A DNA stretch of 9,313 nucleotides, taken from the NCBI GenBank assembly GCA_017464225.1, contig JAFUDW010000135.1:1-9313 (forward strand), in the 5' to 3' direction. This document shows, piece by piece, positions 1 to 6,367 of this stretch. Positions within the stretch are counted from its first letter, which is position 1; every line of letters starts with the position of its first letter. The notes below the pieces were generated by a model. It had not been told where the DNA came from, did not search any database, and saw nothing but the letters and a program-made list of their open reading frames with translations. Source of the stretch: Clostridia bacterium (lineage in GTDB: Bacteria > Bacillota_A > Clostridia > Christensenellales > Aristaeellaceae). The position numbers and the translations under genes were made by a program.

Positions 1-213
1 CTGGTGCAACTGTTGTTCTGCCAAGGGCACAGCAGGGAAGCGAAGTGCGGATGGGATAAACGCTGAAGGCATCTAAGCGTGAAGCCCACCTTAAGATAAG
101 AACTCCCATCTCAATAAGAGAGTAAGACCCCCGGAAGACTACCGGGAGATAGGTCAGCGGTGTAAGCACGGTAACGTGCGAGCTTGCTGATACTAATAGG
201 TCGAGGGCTTGAT
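1..213 (+). rRNA. 23S ribosomal RNA, 3' end (partial)
   Basis: The 3' terminal part of the large-subunit rRNA; the rest lies upstream of the window. It is recognised by highly conserved stretches, such as the one around 50-75 (gataaacgctgaaggcatc) and the domain VI end at 189-213 (tgatactaataggtcgagg). It is followed at the normal distance by 5S rRNA. The exact 3' end is uncertain by a few bases because the 5' partner strand of the terminal helix is not in the window. Confidence 0.95.
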
Positions 214-295
214 TTCGAGCCTGAGGCTAATGGAGCAAATGGCAAAAGTCCTGAGAAGTTGTGCAGTTGTCAGGGTGTAAGAACCTTGAAGAATT

Positions 296-411
296 TCCGG
301 TGGTAATGGCGAAGGGGTCCCACCTGTTCCCATCCCGAACACAGAAGTTAAGCCCTTCAGCGCCGATGGTACTTGGCTGGACACGGCCCGGGAGAGTAGG
401 TCGCCGCCGGA
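296..411 (+). rRNA. 5S ribosomal RNA
   Basis: Complete 5S rRNA of about 116 nt. The 5' end (tccggtgg, 296-303) pairs with the 3' end (ccgccgga, 404-411) to make the terminal helix. The conserved loop text cccatcccgaacacagaagttaag is present at about 330-353 (partly quoted motif: ccgaacacagaagttaag). It lies about 80 bp after 23S and 40 bp before tRNA-Asn, as in a clostridial rrn operon. The boundaries were set by helix pairing. Confidence 0.95.
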
Positions 412-451
412 TTCCAATGGATAAGCGGAGTGAAAACTCCGCTGTCCGTAT

Positions 452-526
452 TCCTCAGTAGCTCAATGGCAGAGCACTCGGCTGTTAACCGAGTTGTTGT
501 AGGTTCGAGCCCTACCTGGGGAGCCA
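452..526 (+). tRNA. tRNA-Asn (anticodon GTT)
   Basis: Cloverleaf with acceptor stem tcctcag/ctgggga, anticodon stem ctcgg/ccgag holding GTT, T-loop ggttcgagccc, discriminator G and an encoded CCA at 524-526. It sits about 40 bp after 5S rRNA and is presumably co-transcribed with the rrn operon. Confidence 0.97.
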
Positions 527-532
527 AAGAGA

Positions 533-559
533 GCAAGGATGTTTGTCCTTGCTTTTTTT
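533..559 (+). terminator. Intrinsic terminator of the rrn operon
   Basis: Perfect stem gcaagga (533-539) / tccttgc (546-552) with a 6-nt loop, followed by seven T (553-559). It lies only 7 nt after the tRNA-Asn CCA end and closes the 23S-5S-tRNA-Asn unit. Confidence 0.9.
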
Positions 560-577
560 GTTGTTGCTATGATACCA

Positions 578-617
578 GAAAACAGCCTGCGTTCCCTTTA
601 GGCAAGCGCAGGCTGTT
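578..617 (-). terminator. Probable terminator of the E2-like gene
   Basis: An 11-bp perfect inverted repeat, aacagcctgcg (581-591) and cgcaggctgtt (607-617), with a 15-nt loop. Read on the minus strand it is followed by TTTTC and lies about 60 nt beyond the stop codon of the minus-strand gene ending at 679. The T run is short and the loop large, so termination strength is uncertain. Confidence 0.6.
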
Positions 618-678
618 ATGATTTATGACACGGGGCAATGAGGGAAGCTTTCTGTAAAGCGTTTCCTTTGAGGCCGGA

Positions 679-1572
679 TCATTTCTTTTGCGGCTTCGGC
701 TCGTGGTATTCCAGGCCCTGGTCGTAGCGCACGGTTTCGGGCGGCGTTTCCAGCAGCTCCGGATGGTCCAGGTATTTCTCCATGGCAGCGAAGAAGCGGG
801 CGTAATGCGCGCCGGAGCATACGCGCTCGTCGGCGGTGATGCCGATGGGCAGGAAGCGCTTCATGCGGGTTTCGCCCTTTTCCACAACGGCCACCTTTTC
901 CACCAGGCCCATGCCGAAGAACATGCTCACATCGCCAAAGTTATAGATATGGTGGTTCACATGGTGCAGGCCGATGGAGGCGTTGTTGGTGATGTACATG
1001 CCCACGTAGAAGGGCAGTTCGCTGATCAGCGCGCCGGGGGCCAGGCCGTAGCGGTCCAGCAGCCGCACCAGGGCCACCACCACCGTGGCAAGGCCGGGCA
1101 CGCCAAAGAGCACGCCCAGCAGCTTATCCACAAAGCCCGGCTCGGCGTTTTTGCCGCGGGCAGCGTCCACGGCAGCCGTCATGCGGTCGCGCACGTCATA
1201 CAGCGTATCGGAAGGATCAAACCGGATGCTCACCACCGTTTCGCCCTGGTCGGCGTCCTGGGGGGATTTGAGCATGGTAAAGGCCACGCTGCAGTTGTTG
1301 CGGGCAAAATACTGCTTGTTCATGATAAAGCGGTTGACCTCGGGATTTTCGCTCACCGCGCGCACATAGGCCGCCACGATGATCTGCATGTGGGTCAAGC
1401 GCTCGTTTTTATCCTGCATCTGGCGGCCGATGTAGCGGGTCATGGCCTCCCAGTCGATCCTGTGCTGTAAAAAAACCTGGGCGTCGCAGCGCATGGGCAT
1501 AACATAGGGGGTGATCTTCACCACCGGGTCAATCTTTTTTACCCGGCGTCCATCCGGTCTTTTTCCAAACAT
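679..1572 (-). CDS. 2-oxo acid dehydrogenase E2-like / CAT-fold acyltransferase domain protein
   Basis: A 297-residue protein resembling the stand-alone clostridial proteins annotated as 2-oxo acid dehydrogenase subunit E2 (chloramphenicol acetyltransferase fold, PF00198-like). It has no lipoyl domain and no E1/E3 neighbours, so a role in a classical 2-oxo acid dehydrogenase complex is unlikely. The fold is suggested by the segment HHVNHHIYNFGDVSMFFGMG (residues 203-222), which matches the E2 core region, and by ITADERVCSGAHYARFF (245-261), where E2 enzymes carry HxxxDG. Here that motif reads ERVCSG (249-254), so the catalytic His and Asp are both replaced. The start is the ATG at 1572, with GGAGGAGG about 8 nt upstream. 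The frame stays open far upstream, but that part runs antisense through the transpeptidase gene and is not credible. It is divergent from the L,D-transpeptidase gene. Family assignment is fairly sure; the biochemical function is not known. Confidence 0.82.
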   Translation of the reverse strand: MFGKRPDGRRVKKIDPVVKITPYVMPMRCDAQVFLQHRIDWEAMTRYIGRQMQDKNERLTHMQIIVAAYVRAVSENPEVNRFIMNKQYFARNNCSVAFTMLKSPQDADQGETVVSIRFDPSDTLYDVRDRMTAAVDAARGKNAEPGFVDKLLGVLFGVPGLATVVVALVRLLDRYGLAPGALISELPFYVGMYITNNASIGLHHVNHHIYNFGDVSMFFGMGLVEKVAVVEKGETRMKRFLPIGITADERVCSGAHYARFFAAMEKYLDHPELLETPPETVRYDQGLEYHEPKPQKK

Positions 1573-1616
1573 GGCATTTCCTCCTCCCCGCAGGCCGTCC
1601 TTACAAAGCCTGGTAT

Positions 1617-1655
1617 CTGTATAATACAATAGATATGTGCAAAAAAGCAATCCCG
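1617..1655 (-). promoter_or_regulatory. Candidate promoter for the E2-like gene
   Basis: On the minus strand, TTGCTT and TATTAT are separated by about 18 nt, roughly 50-60 nt upstream of the start codon at 1572. It lies in the AT-rich part of the divergent spacer. The match is moderate, and nearby TATA-like text on both strands makes the exact elements uncertain. Confidence 0.4.
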
Positions 1656-1708
1656 CCGCGCCTTTCCCGGGGAAAAATGTAAAAAAAGCGCTGTTGATGA
1701 GGTCGGCG

Positions 1709-1737
1709 TTGCGCAAAGCGGAAGATTTGGATATAAT
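1709..1737 (+). promoter_or_regulatory. Sigma-A-type promoter for the L,D-transpeptidase gene
   Basis: -35 TTGCGC (1709-1714), a 17-nt spacer and a consensus -10 TATAAT (1732-1737). Transcription would start near 1744, giving a leader of about 100 nt before the ATG at 1843. The leader holds a small hairpin (ggggA/Tcccc, 1758-1770) and a run of seven T at 1783-1789. Confidence 0.7.
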
Positions 1738-1842
1738 AAACGAAAAGATACGCAGCCGGGGAATATCCCCCATGAAAGCCCGTTTTTTTCCCTGTTCCGT
1801 CCAGGATCTTCCAATCATTCTGTAATGCCTAAGGAAACCGCC

Positions 1843-3609
1843 ATGAAGAAATGCCTTATCCTTTTTTTCTTGATCTGCCTGCCGCTGTTTGCCCGGGCGG
1901 AGGAGGCCGTATTCTCCCTCAGCATGCCGGAGGTTGTGACGCCCTACGCGCCCAATACCATTGCCGTGCATGTTCCCGCGGCGGGCATGGTCACCGTGAC
2001 GGCGGAGGACGCCTATATCAGCCATCGGATATACGGCGGACAGACCGCGGCGGGCGATATGGAAATCGCCTGGGACGGCCTGATCGCCAACAGCGAGGCC
2101 CCGGGCCGGGGCATGTATACGCTGCGCGCGGAGTATAACGGCCAGGCGCTGGAAACGCCCTTCCGGGTGGGCAAGTCCGCCGCCGCGCTGCAATACTGCA
2201 TCCCCTCGGACGACGTGATTTACACGGGCCGGGACGGCTATATGGTGCATTACCTGGCCACCGCCGAATGCCTGCTGCATATCCAGCTGGCCGAGGCTGA
2301 CGCGCCGGAGCAGATACTGAAAACCTGGTCCCGGGAGATGACGGACAGCCTGCCCCATTATTTTGCCTGGAATGGACTGTTGAACGGCAGCAGCGTGCCG
2401 CCCGGCCAGTATACGCTGACCTTTTCGGTGAAAAACAGCCCGCAAACGCCCTTTGTTGTGCCCGTGCGGGTGACCGACGGGATCCCGGAGCAGCTGCCGG
2501 TGGCGGTGACCGACCCGGCGCTTTTCCTGCCGGAGGATGAGGACAGCGTATGGGATTGCCTGATGCAGCCCATCACGGTGGTGAACATCGGCCTGCTGCA
2601 GCACCAGAATATCCTGGCCGCGCCGCAGGAGGGCAGCGCCATCATCGGTACACTGCATGGCATGAGCCACGGCGTTATGGTGCAGGAGGTGCTGGATAAC
2701 GGCTATGCCCGCATCGGCACCTGGCGGCAGGAGGACGGGGATTACGTGGAGGGCTATGTGCCCGCCCGGAAGCTGCTGACAGTGAAACCCAATCCCCATT
2801 TTGGACTGGTGGTGGATAAAAACAGCCAAACCATGACGGTATGGCAGGATGGCGAGCGTCTGGGTACCATCCAGGTGTCCACCGGGCTCATGGCCCCGGG
2901 AAAGATCTTCCGGGAGACGCTGGCAGGCGCTTTTTTGACCACGGACCGCATGATCAGCTTCAAGGACGAGGGCTATCAGTATAACTACGCCATCCGCATC
3001 GATGGCGGCAATCTGATCCATTCGCTGGGCTGTAAGCTGGACGGGGTCAAATTTAATTATACCAATCAGCTGAAGATCATCGGCAGCAAGGCCTCCCACG
3101 GCTGCGTGCGCACCGATCCCCGGCCGGGCGAGGGCGGGCTGAACATCTATTGGCTGTGGACGCACCTGCCCTACAATACCAAGGTGCTGGTGCTGGACGA
3201 TCCGGAGGATCGCGCGGCGCGCATGGCCGCGCTGATGCCCACCGCCGCGCCCACCGCCGTGCCGGTCACCCCCAGCCCGGCGCCCAGCCCCACGTTATCC
3301 CCGGCGCCCACGGCGACGCCTTCCCCCACGCCCGTGCCCACGCCCACGCCGGCGCCCACCGCCACCGCCGCCCCGGCCTTCGATGGGCTGCTCAGCGCCG
3401 GCTCAAAGGGCCTGCGGGTGATGCAATTGCAGGAGCGGCTGCGCGAGCTGGGCTATTATGACGGGCTGATCGACGGCAGGTTTGGCAGCCAGACCCACGG
3501 CGCGCTGACGCGCTTTCAGAAGGACAACGGGCTCCAGGCCGACGGCATCCTGGGCCAGAAAACCTATAACGCGCTGTACAGCCCGGAGGCCGATGCGGCG
3601 GGCGAATGA
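1843..3609 (+). CDS. Secreted L,D-transpeptidase (YkuD) with C-terminal peptidoglycan-binding domain
   Basis: A 588-residue exported enzyme expected to make 3-3 peptide cross-links in peptidoglycan or to attach peptides to it. It starts with a signal peptide (MKKCLILFFLICLPLFARA, residues 1-19). Two Ig-like repeats resembling FlgD Ig follow, with marker motifs WDG at 77 and WNG at 176, then an SH3-like segment (about 250-316). The YkuD domain spans about 317-460; its active site is SHGCVR at 418-423 with nucleophile Cys421, and an upstream His lies at 393. A Pro/Thr/Ala-rich linker (465-512) leads to a PG_binding_1 repeat (about 515-583). The ATG at 1843 is preferred over the in-frame ATG at 1825 because AAGGA lies 7 nt before it and the signal peptide then begins with KK. 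The gap between His393 and Cys421 is longer than in the usual YkuD motif. The gene appears to be a single-gene unit. Confidence 0.92.
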   Translation: MKKCLILFFLICLPLFARAEEAVFSLSMPEVVTPYAPNTIAVHVPAAGMVTVTAEDAYISHRIYGGQTAAGDMEIAWDGLIANSEAPGRGMYTLRAEYNGQALETPFRVGKSAAALQYCIPSDDVIYTGRDGYMVHYLATAECLLHIQLAEADAPEQILKTWSREMTDSLPHYFAWNGLLNGSSVPPGQYTLTFSVKNSPQTPFVVPVRVTDGIPEQLPVAVTDPALFLPEDEDSVWDCLMQPITVVNIGLLQHQNILAAPQEGSAIIGTLHGMSHGVMVQEVLDNGYARIGTWRQEDGDYVEGYVPARKLLTVKPNPHFGLVVDKNSQTMTVWQDGERLGTIQVSTGLMAPGKIFRETLAGAFLTTDRMISFKDEGYQYNYAIRIDGGNLIHSLGCKLDGVKFNYTNQLKIIGSKASHGCVRTDPRPGEGGLNIYWLWTHLPYNTKVLVLDDPEDRAARMAALMPTAAPTAVPVTPSPAPSPTLSPAPTATPSPTPVPTPTPAPTATAAPAFDGLLSAGSKGLRVMQLQERLRELGYYDGLIDGRFGSQTHGALTRFQKDNGLQADGILGQKTYNALYSPEADAAGE

Positions 3610-3690
3610 CGCGCCATGCCCGCGCAGAGAAAAGGCATCAGTTCTTTATCAATTTTGATCAGCGCGGATAACAAAAGTTGAAAAAAAGGG

Positions 3691-3719
3691 TTGACATAGG
3701 GCCGCGTTTGTGGTAACAT
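3691..3719 (+). promoter_or_regulatory. Strong promoter of the tRNA array
   Basis: Perfect -35 TTGACA (3691-3696), a 17-nt spacer and -10 TAACAT (3714-3719), about 50 nt before the first tRNA. No other promoter is evident between the tRNAs, so this one probably drives all eight. Confidence 0.85.
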
Positions 3720-3769
3720 ATGTATCTGTCAGCAGGGAATATTCCCCCGACACTCCCCGACAGCGGCCT

Positions 3770-3846
<77 letters not shown>

Positions 3847-3854
3847 ACCCTTAT

Positions 3855-3931
3855 GGTGGGTATAGTTCAGTGGTTAGAGCGCCAGATTGTGGCTCTGGAT
3901 ATCGTGGGTTCGACTCCCACTACCCACCCCA
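3855..3931 (+). tRNA. tRNA-His (anticodon GTG)
   Basis: Acceptor stem gtgggta/tacccac, plus the extra 5' G (G-1, position 3855) opposite discriminator C, which is the identity mark of tRNA-His. The anticodon stem ccaga/tctgg encloses GTG. CCA is encoded at 3929-3931. Confidence 0.96.
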
Positions 3932-3963
3932 TTTCATCCCTTTCGGTTGGCCGATCTCTTCAT

Positions 3964-4038
3964 AGGGGTGTAGCCAAGCGGTAAGGCAAGGGACTTTGAC
4001 TCCCTCATTCGTAGGTTCGATCCCTGCCACCCCTGCCA
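3964..4038 (+). tRNA. tRNA-Gln (anticodon TTG)
   Basis: Acceptor stem aggggtg/cacccct, anticodon stem aggga/tccct around TTG, discriminator G and encoded CCA. The D-arm text gtagccaagcggtaaggc is typical of tRNA-Gln. Some tools may shift the 5' end by one base. Confidence 0.95.
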
Positions 4039-4041
4039 GAT

Positions 4042-4117
4042 GACCCATTAGCTCAGGTGGTAGAGCACTTGACTTTTAATCAAGGTGTCCGGAGTTCGAA
4101 TCTCCGATGGGTCACCA
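4042..4117 (+). tRNA. tRNA-Lys (anticodon TTT)
   Basis: Acceptor stem gacccat/atgggtc, anticodon stem cttga/tcaag around TTT, T-arm ggagttcgaatctcc and encoded CCA. Only 3 nt separate it from tRNA-Gln. Confidence 0.96.
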
Positions 4118-4154
4118 TTCCCTTCGGGGAAAAGTCAAGTTAAGGCCAGATCAT

Positions 4155-4238
4155 GCGGGCGTGGCGGAATGGCAGACGCGCCAGACTTAGGATCTGGTGT
4201 CTAACGACGTAAGAGTTCAAGTCTCTTCGTCCGCACCA
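4155..4238 (+). tRNA. tRNA-Leu (anticodon TAG)
   Basis: Class II tRNA of 84 nt with a long variable arm (tgtctaacgacgt region). Acceptor stem gcgggcg/cgtccgc with one G-T pair, anticodon stem ccaga/tctgg around TAG, encoded CCA. Reads CUN codons. Confidence 0.96.
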
Positions 4239-4241
4239 AGT

Positions 4242-4317
4242 GCGGTAGTAGCTCAGTTGGTAGAGCGCAACCTTGCCAAGGTTGAGGTCGCGAGTCCGAG
4301 CCTCGTCTACCGCTCCA
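4242..4317 (+). tRNA. tRNA-Gly (anticodon GCC)
   Basis: Acceptor stem gcggtag/ctaccgc, anticodon stem caacc/ggttg around GCC, discriminator T and encoded CCA. The T-loop reads agtccgagc, a slightly unusual form of the common ttcgag loop. Confidence 0.95.
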
Positions 4318-4334
4318 TTTTGAAACTCTCCCAT

Positions 4335-4408
4335 GCGGGTGTAACTCAATGGCAGAGTTCCAGCCTTCCAAGCTGGCTATGTGGGTTCGATTCCCATCAC
4401 CCGCTCCA
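4335..4408 (+). tRNA. tRNA-Gly (anticodon TCC)
   Basis: Acceptor stem gcgggtg/cacccgc, anticodon stem ccagc/gctgg around TCC, T-arm gggttcgattccc, discriminator T and encoded CCA. With the preceding tRNA it covers all Gly codons. Confidence 0.96.
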
Positions 4409-4414
4409 GCACAT

Positions 4415-4490
4415 GCACCATTAGCTCAGTTGGTAGAGCACCTGACTCTTAATCAGGGTGTCCCGGGTTCGAGTCCCTGATGGTGCACCA
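4415..4490 (+). tRNA. tRNA-Lys (anticodon CTT)
   Basis: Acceptor stem gcaccat/atggtgc, anticodon stem cctga/tcagg around CTT, T-arm cgggttcgagtccc and encoded CCA. Last tRNA of the array, closely related to the TTT Lys tRNA at 4042. It is the tRNA nearest the prophage remnant and so a possible former integration target, although no second copy of its 3' end was found in the window. Confidence 0.96.
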
Positions 4491-4494
4491 CCGA

Positions 4495-4529
4495 AAACCC
4501 TTGAAAATCAAGTATTTTCAAGGGTTTTT
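4495..4529 (+). terminator. Intrinsic terminator of the tRNA array
   Basis: A 14-bp perfect inverted repeat, aaacccttgaaaat (4495-4508) and attttcaagggttt (4514-4527), with a 5-nt loop. Its right arm runs into a T tract ending at 4529. It begins 5 nt after the last tRNA. Confidence 0.92.
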
Positions 4530-4558
4530 CATTTGCATCCCCTGATCGAGTGTTCCCG

Positions 4559-4588
4559 AAAAGTGCTTAAAAGTGCTTAAAAGTGCTC
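4559..4588 (+). repeat. Three tandem copies of AAAAGTGCTT
   Basis: Exact copies at 4559-4568 and 4569-4578, and a third with one change (AAAAGTGCTC) at 4579-4588. The 8-mer AAAAGTGC recurs inverted as GCACTTTT at 4989-4996, and a shorter match (CACTTTT) lies at 4928-4934. Short tandem sites with inverted partners next to a tRNA fit recombinase arm sites or a regulator operator; which of these is inference. Confidence 0.8.
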
Positions 4589-4622
4589 TTCTATTTATAA
4601 CAGCGTTTATAACAAATAGCGC

Positions 4623-4651
4623 TTTGAATCGGACACCTGATCTGATATAAT
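4623..4651 (+). promoter_or_regulatory. Candidate promoter P1 in the spacer
   Basis: -35-like TTTGAA (4623-4628), 17 nt, then consensus TATAAT (4646-4651). No gene lies directly downstream; the next elements are promoter P2 and the terminator at 4785-4815. The -35 box is weak. Confidence 0.5.
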
Positions 4652-4722
4652 ATGCTCAATAAGAAAGCCTCAGGGCTTGTAAGGACGAGGAAGTGCGGCA
4701 ACAGTTCCCCGTTCTATTTATT

Positions 4723-4751
4723 TTGAGCGGATATATCATCTGTGATATAAT
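4723..4751 (+). promoter_or_regulatory. Candidate promoter P2 in the spacer
   Basis: -35 TTGAGC (4723-4728), a 17-nt spacer and consensus TATAAT (4746-4751). It shares the text GATATAATA with P1. Transcription would start near 4758, just before two hairpins. Confidence 0.6.
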
Positions 4752-4757
4752 ACCGAT

Positions 4758-4815
4758 ACCGGCAAAACGCAGATCGCGTTTTAGGGAGTGACCTTCCGGG
4801 GCCACTCCTATTTTT
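4758..4815 (+). ncRNA. Putative small structured RNA
   Basis: A short unit bounded by promoter P2 and an intrinsic terminator. The predicted transcript of about 58 nt would fold into two hairpins. The first has a 7-bp stem aaaacgc/gcgtttt (4764-4770 and 4776-4782). The second is the terminator ggagtg/cactcc (4785-4790 and 4803-4808), extended by CC/GG, followed by TATTTTT. From P1 the RNA would be about 158 nt. I do not recognise the family. It may be a phage or integrase-region regulatory RNA or the leader of a deleted gene; expression is unproven. Confidence 0.4.
4785..4815 (+). terminator. Intrinsic terminator in the spacer
   Basis: Stem ggagtg (4785-4790) with cactcc (4803-4808), an inner CC/GG extension past one mismatch, followed by TATTTTT (4809-4815). 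Confidence 0.75.
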
Positions 4816-4816
4816 A

Positions 4817-4919
4817 AGTTTCATTTCTGACAAAAGTAAACACGAAACAGAAGAGAAAGTGAAGAAAATGGGCAGAAAGTTAAGTTTCCGCCAGTTTCAT
4901 TTTCATTAAAAGTAAACAC
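4817..4919 (+). repeat. Pair of 27-bp imperfect direct repeats
   Basis: Copies at 4817-4843 and 4893-4919 share an exact left part, AGTTTCATTT, and an exact right part, AAAAGTAAACAC, around five variable bases, with starts 76 bp apart. Extra GTTTC and GAAAC words lie between them. Conserved flanks with a variable centre look like protein-binding half sites. No family can be named. Confidence 0.75.
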
Positions 4920-5002
4920 CAAGATACACTTTTAAGTAGAGCTTGTACGCAGAAACCACCCGATTTGTACGTTTATCCAGATCAAGACGCACTTTTGGGC
5001 AT

Positions 5003-5033
5003 AAGAAAAGCGCAGTGCGATTCATCTCTGCGC
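5003..5033 (-). terminator. Intrinsic terminator of the phage lysis cassette
   Basis: Read on the minus strand, GCGCAG and CTGCGC (plus-strand 5028-5033 and 5010-5015) form a 6-bp GC stem with a 12-nt loop, followed by TTTTCTT. It begins just after the endolysin stop codon at 5040. Confidence 0.8.
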
Positions 5034-5039
5034 CTGGTA

Positions 5040-6347
5040 TCAGCCTACGGAAATCTCGCCGCCGTATTGGACGATGATTTCCTCAGCTTGTGCCCGAGTA
5101 AGGTTTTGAATGGTGACGGTGAAAAGCTCTTCCACAGGTTCAGGCTCGGCATACCTGTCGTAATACCGCTGTCCCAAGGAAGCCCGTTTTTCTTGAATCT
5201 GGGCGCTTTGATCGGCGGGCTTCTCATACTGCGTCAGGATGATATTGGAGGCTTCCAGGACGGTCTGGGAGGCAACCAGGGCATCCCGGGCGGCTTTGAA
5301 GCTGTCACCCATCTCCTGCCACAGAAAATCAAGCTGCATTTGCAGGTCGCCAATGGATTTTCCGCGCTCCTTGGCGTAGGCCAGGAGCTTGCGCTTGCGG
5401 CTGTAGTAAGTCCACTGAGCGAGGCCGTAGCCCGCGCCGTCATTGATGAAGTTATCGTAGGTGCCAGAATTTACGGCCTGGGTGTATTGCTCGTCCGTCA
5501 TGCCGAGCTTCTTTTCCGCGCTGCCTTGCAGGTCGTGGGAGTTCAGGGAGGATTCCGCACACAGATTGCCCATGAGACCGGCCACGGCGTAGGGATTGCC
5601 GATCTTGCCCATGAGGTCATCCCAAATATAGCGCTCGGCATTTTCGATGATCACCTCCGTCAAAGGCACGGGTTCAGGCTCCGCCATGAGCGCGGCCACA
5701 TCATCGCGCACGTTTACCATGGTTTTGCCGTAGCGCTTAAACCATTCATAGATGTCGGCGTGATCATTGCCCAGGCCCAGGCGGTAGCTGTCCTGATGGC
5801 AGAGGATGACGGGCACGGTCACGCCCTTGTAGCTCACGCTGCCGTGGGGGTCAAGGCCAAACTTTTTGCACAGGTAGGCCGTGATCTCACAGGCTTCCCG
5901 GTAGGCGGCGTTGAAATAGTCGGCGTTTTTCAGGTTGTCCTCGCACATTTCAAACTGAATCCAGCCGCTGTTGCAGCTTCCGTTTTTACCGCTGCCGCAT
6001 CCCCACGGGCGGAAATCCCAGGGCAGGGTCTGTACGGTGGAGACAGTGCCATCCTGCAATTTGCCCACCCAGCAGTTCATGCCCGCCTCGCGGTAGGCGT
6101 GATTCCAGTCGTTGGCGTACTGATTTTTGCCGAGCAGCGCCATCAAGGCTTCGCGGTTGGGGTCGTTGTCATCGGGCTGCACATAACGGTGAATGTAGGC
6201 GTTATTGGCTCCCGTGGAGTGCCACAGCACGCCCAGGATTTTCATCTTGGTCGTGCCGCCATTCAGGTAATCGGCCAGCTGCTTGGTATAGCAGGTGCTT
6301 TGCCGCATCAGGCACACCGTGGGCGGGTTTTTGTCGCTGTATTTCAA
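5040..6347 (-). CDS. Phage endolysin: N-acetylmuramoyl-L-alanine amidase plus phage-tail-lysozyme domain
   Basis: A 435-residue cell-wall hydrolase with two catalytic modules. The N-terminal Amidase_2-like domain (about 36-205) starts at MKILGVLWHSTGAN, with zinc-ligand candidates His43, His184 (LCHQD) and His196 or Asp198 (GLGNDHADIYEW); it should cut the MurNAc-L-Ala bond. The second domain (about 230-400) resembles the phage tail lysozyme family, with AVAGLMGNLCAESSLNS (254-270) carrying the probable catalytic Glu265 and GYGLAQWT at 306-313. A short C-terminal tail (408-435) resembles a SPOR-like or wall-binding motif. The start is TTG at 6347, placed 8 nt after GGAGG; the in-frame GTG at 6356 overlaps the RBS and is less likely. 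It follows the holin gene in the same direction, in the usual lysis-cassette order. No signal peptide is seen, as expected for holin-dependent lysis. It looks intact. Confidence 0.9.
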   Translation of the reverse strand: MKYSDKNPPTVCLMRQSTCYTKQLADYLNGGTTKMKILGVLWHSTGANNAYIHRYVQPDDNDPNREALMALLGKNQYANDWNHAYREAGMNCWVGKLQDGTVSTVQTLPWDFRPWGCGSGKNGSCNSGWIQFEMCEDNLKNADYFNAAYREACEITAYLCKKFGLDPHGSVSYKGVTVPVILCHQDSYRLGLGNDHADIYEWFKRYGKTMVNVRDDVAALMAEPEPVPLTEVIIENAERYIWDDLMGKIGNPYAVAGLMGNLCAESSLNSHDLQGSAEKKLGMTDEQYTQAVNSGTYDNFINDGAGYGLAQWTYYSRKRKLLAYAKERGKSIGDLQMQLDFLWQEMGDSFKAARDALVASQTVLEASNIILTQYEKPADQSAQIQEKRASLGQRYYDRYAEPEPVEELFTVTIQNLTRAQAEEIIVQYGGEISVG

Positions 6348-6367
6348 AGGCGTTCACCTCCAATCGG

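Larger units (their letters stand above)
4530..5000. other. Repeat-rich spacer without a recognisable protein gene
   Basis: About 470 bp between the tRNA array terminator and the lysis cassette terminator. I see no convincing coding sequence; the plus-strand ORF entering near 4965 is antisense to the endolysin. The stretch is clearly more AT-rich than the flanking genes. It holds a triple 10-bp tandem repeat, two tandem promoters, a hairpin pair ending in a terminator and a pair of 27-bp imperfect direct repeats. It is where a prophage attachment site and integrase would be expected, but no integrase remains. Confidence 0.6.

Noticed and set aside
688..1470. A 260-codon plus-strand ORF rich in His, Val and Ala
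   Set aside because: Mirror-frame shadow of the E2-like gene, with no motif or RBS.
1601..1625. Plus-strand promoter TTACAA...TATAAT in the divergent spacer
   Set aside because: The spacing is only 13 nt. The TTGCGC-17-TATAAT pair downstream at 1709-1737 is far better.
1573..3165. Long minus-strand N-terminal extension (about 530 residues) of the E2-like ORF
   Set aside because: It is antisense to the transpeptidase gene, which has a signal peptide, active-site motif and RBS. The extension has low-complexity shadow composition, and a clear RBS marks the start at 1572.
3150..3461. Repetitive Ala/His/Gly-rich ORFs over the Pro-rich linker
   Set aside because: They are out-of-frame readings of the Pro/Thr/Ala linker codons of the transpeptidase.
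4559..4588. CRISPR-like array
   Set aside because: The repeat unit is only 10 bp and the copies are directly adjacent with no spacers, so it is not CRISPR. The pair of 27-bp repeats at 4817-4919 is only two imperfect copies without cas genes.
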